Assembly (NCBI RefSeq): GCF_020687745.1
Contig: NZ_JAJEWK010000011.1
Location: 62,001-126,000, forward strand
Reading direction: 5' to 3'
Origin: Chryseobacterium sp. MFBS3-17
GTDB taxonomy: Bacteria > Bacteroidota > Bacteroidia > Flavobacteriales > Weeksellaceae
Length of the DNA: 64,000 bases
Every line of letters starts with the position of its first letter. Positions within the stretch are counted from its first letter, which is position 1. The notes under the pieces were generated by a model. The model saw only the letters and a program-made list of their open reading frames with translations. It made no database searches and was not told the DNA's origin. Positions 63,150-64,000 of this stretch are shown here, piece after piece. A program made the translations under genes and the position numbers.

Positions 63150-63386
63150 TTACATCTTCCTCAGCTGCTGCTTTACCGGAATCAGCAGGTCTGTAAGACC
63201 ATTCAGTTTGATTTCGTAAATGGTATGCAGTTGCATCCCGAGTTTACCTTTGGGCATCCCCTGGCGCATAAACCATTCCAGATAAGATACGGGTAAGTCC
63301 GCGATGAGGGTGCCTTTGTATTTGCCAAACGGCATCTTTTCGGTACATATTTCTACCAATATTTGAGGGTTCGCACCTTCATTCAT
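63150..63386 (-). CDS. DUF3820 family protein
   Basis: The 78-residue protein has the short DUF3820 core: MPFGKYKGTLIADLPVSYLEWFMRQGMPKGKLG. Family members lie at the ends of some exonucleases (exodeoxyribonuclease X) or stand alone; a role in DNA or RNA end processing is a guess. The ATG at 63386 starts this core; the frame extends 24 codons upstream, which I leave out. It is downstream of the cupin gene on the same strand, with a 136-base gap holding two palindromes. Confidence 0.8.
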   Translation of the reverse strand: MNEGANPQILVEICTEKMPFGKYKGTLIADLPVSYLEWFMRQGMPKGKLGMQLHTIYEIKLNGLTDLLIPVKQQLRKM

Positions 63387-63464
63387 AATAAAGTTTTGAG
63401 TGTTCAGGAAATCCGGAATCGGCAAGCATCGTTTGAACTCATCAGATAAAAAAAGCACAAATCC

Positions 63465-63505
63465 CGGAACGTTCCGTAATCTTGGGGCAAAGGAACGACT
63501 CGTTC
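63465..63505. repeat. Two palindromes sharing a GGAACG half-site
   Basis: CGGAACGTTCCG (63465-63476) is a perfect 12-base palindrome, and GAACGA-c-TCGTTC (63493-63505) is a second, imperfect one, about 28 bases apart centre to centre. They lie upstream of the DUF3820 start and downstream of the cupin gene. Confidence 0.45.
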
Positions 63506-63522
63506 TGGAATCCGTGCAGATC

Positions 63523-63822
63523 TTAAATGACTTTTTTGGTAATCAGAAAAAGGTTTTCTGCATCCAGCCCTTCCACGTGATGCACTTCTTCCAGTGGAAT
63601 TTCAAAAAAATCCAGACTGTTCAGTGTCAGTTCGCGGTCCGGTAATACAAATCGGATGCTGCCTTTCAGGACAATAAGCGTAGCCGGAATACTGGTTTTA
63701 TGCTTCTCCAGCACGGCACCTTTGCCCAGAGCTATCGCTATTTGTTGAATCCGGTCGGTTATCTTAATCTGAAAAACAGAGGACCTGTCCGGCAGGAAAT
63801 CGGTGTATTTTAAGATGTTCAT
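63523..63822 (-). CDS. Small cupin-like protein
   Basis: The 99-residue beta-rich protein has the small cupin pattern: a strand-turn LEKHKTSIPATLIVLKGSIRFVL..., then LDFFEIPLEEVHHVEGLDAENLFLI. The first motif has one His (HKTS) and the second His pair (VHHV), giving a partial metal-site signature. It starts 7 bases after the stop of the rhodanese-domain gene and is probably cotranscribed with it. Substrate and role are unknown. Confidence 0.75.
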   Translation of the reverse strand: MNILKYTDFLPDRSSVFQIKITDRIQQIAIALGKGAVLEKHKTSIPATLIVLKGSIRFVLPDRELTLNSLDFFEIPLEEVHHVEGLDAENLFLITKKVI

Positions 63823-63829
63823 ATCAGTT

Positions 63830-64000
63830 TCAGGCTTTTTTGGAAGAACAGATAAACTGGGAAGTCGGAATTTTTTCGGTTTTCTTAATCCCGTTGAATC
63901 CGCCTCCTATTTCGGTGAAATTACGTACTCCTCTGGAATTCAGGATGCTGGCGGCTATCATACTGCGGTATCCGCCTGCACAGTGCAGGAAAAAATGTTC
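63830..64000 (-). CDS. Rhodanese-domain protein, C-terminal end (partial)
   Basis: The frame enters from the window edge on the minus strand and stops at 63830. The 56 visible residues contain FFLHCAGGYRSMIAASIL, the rhodanese active-site loop with its Cys, then GVRNFTEIGGGFNGI, the usual end of a rhodanese fold. In Bacteroidota this end fits metallo-beta-lactamase-fold persulfide dioxygenases with a C-terminal rhodanese domain, or stand-alone rhodaneses; the rest lies outside the window. Confidence 0.8.
   Translation of the reverse strand, partial: EHFFLHCAGGYRSMIAASILNSRGVRNFTEIGGGFNGIKKTEKIPTSQFICSSKKA

Noticed and set aside
63004-63219. A 71-codon plus-strand open frame after the prolyl oligopeptidase gene
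   Set aside because: It overlaps the DUF3820 gene on the opposite strand and has a Cys/Phe-rich translation without a family.
1-64000. CRISPR arrays, prophage, insertion sequences, restriction or toxin-antitoxin systems
   Set aside because: No regularly spaced repeats, transposase, integrase, phage structural gene or defence gene pair was seen; the region is core chromosome.

Overview
The window is a stretch of ordinary chromosome from a Bacteroidota bacterium, most likely family Weeksellaceae (the Chryseobacterium group). Four things point there: TAnnTTTG promoter elements with no visible -35 box or Shine-Dalgarno sequence in front of many genes; family-level markers (DUF6646, DUF5686, MiaE-type hydroxylase, a secretion-signal protein with a type IX 'YPNP' C-terminal tail); the division cluster in the Bacteroidota order without murF or ddl; and many lipoproteins with a short signal ending in Cys. 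By eye the GC content is clearly above the 35-38% usual for Chryseobacterium, so I do not name a genus.

Layout. 1-8.3 kb: the 3' end of mutS, an acyltransferase-3 membrane protein, a tRNA hydroxylase (miaE-like), a DUF502 membrane protein, tryptophanase, an outer-membrane barrel protein, a PQQ-type sugar dehydrogenase lipoprotein, and an S41 protease lipoprotein. 8.4-19.1 kb: uvrB, an AsmA-like giant protein, a DUF2797 protein, a sugar-nucleotide epimerase, a DUF2795 protein and secA. 19.1-19.8 kb: the only sizeable gene-free stretch, carrying a terminator, several hairpins and a REP-like palindromic repeat. 19.8-23.9 kb: a ROK kinase, msrA, a zincin-like membrane protein, an ElaA-type acetyltransferase, the GTPase EngB/YihA and an alpha/beta hydrolase. 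24.2-40.6 kb: the complete dcw (division and cell wall) cluster mraZ-rsmH-ftsL-ftsI-murE-mraY-murD-ftsW-murG-murC-ftsQ-ftsA-ftsZ-yqeY, with two good MraZ boxes in front. 40.8-45.6 kb: an LpxH-like metallophosphatase, thiL, a thioesterase, an HI0933-type flavoprotein, and rplU-rpmA. 45.7-55.3 kb: envelope genes (DUF5686, DedA, rseP, an AI-2E-type permease, two tandem membrane paralogues), tRNA-Asn, a nitrilase-family amidase and a thioredoxin. 55.4-58.6 kb: pabB-pabC for folate facing menD for menaquinone, all on the chorismate branch. 58.9-64 kb: a seven-repeat RCC1 propeller protein with a type IX sorting tail and no ordinary start codon, a small membrane protein, a prolyl oligopeptidase lipoprotein, a DUF3820 protein, and a cupin downstream of a rhodanese-domain protein cut by the window edge.

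How the genes work together: the 16 kb dcw operon makes lipid II (murE, mraY, murD, murG, murC), transglycosylates and crosslinks it at the septum (ftsW, ftsI, ftsQ, ftsL) and organises the Z ring (ftsA, ftsZ), under likely MraZ autoregulation. Most of the rest is envelope biogenesis, protein export and housekeeping metabolism.

I found no prophage, transposase, CRISPR array or defence island. The best leads are the RCC1 protein whose reading frame begins at CTG, the repeat-bearing gap after secA, a group of genes whose TAnnTTTG box lies 0-9 bases before the start codon, a ROK kinase without its zinc cysteines, and unusual insertions or tails in RseP, L21 and FtsZ.
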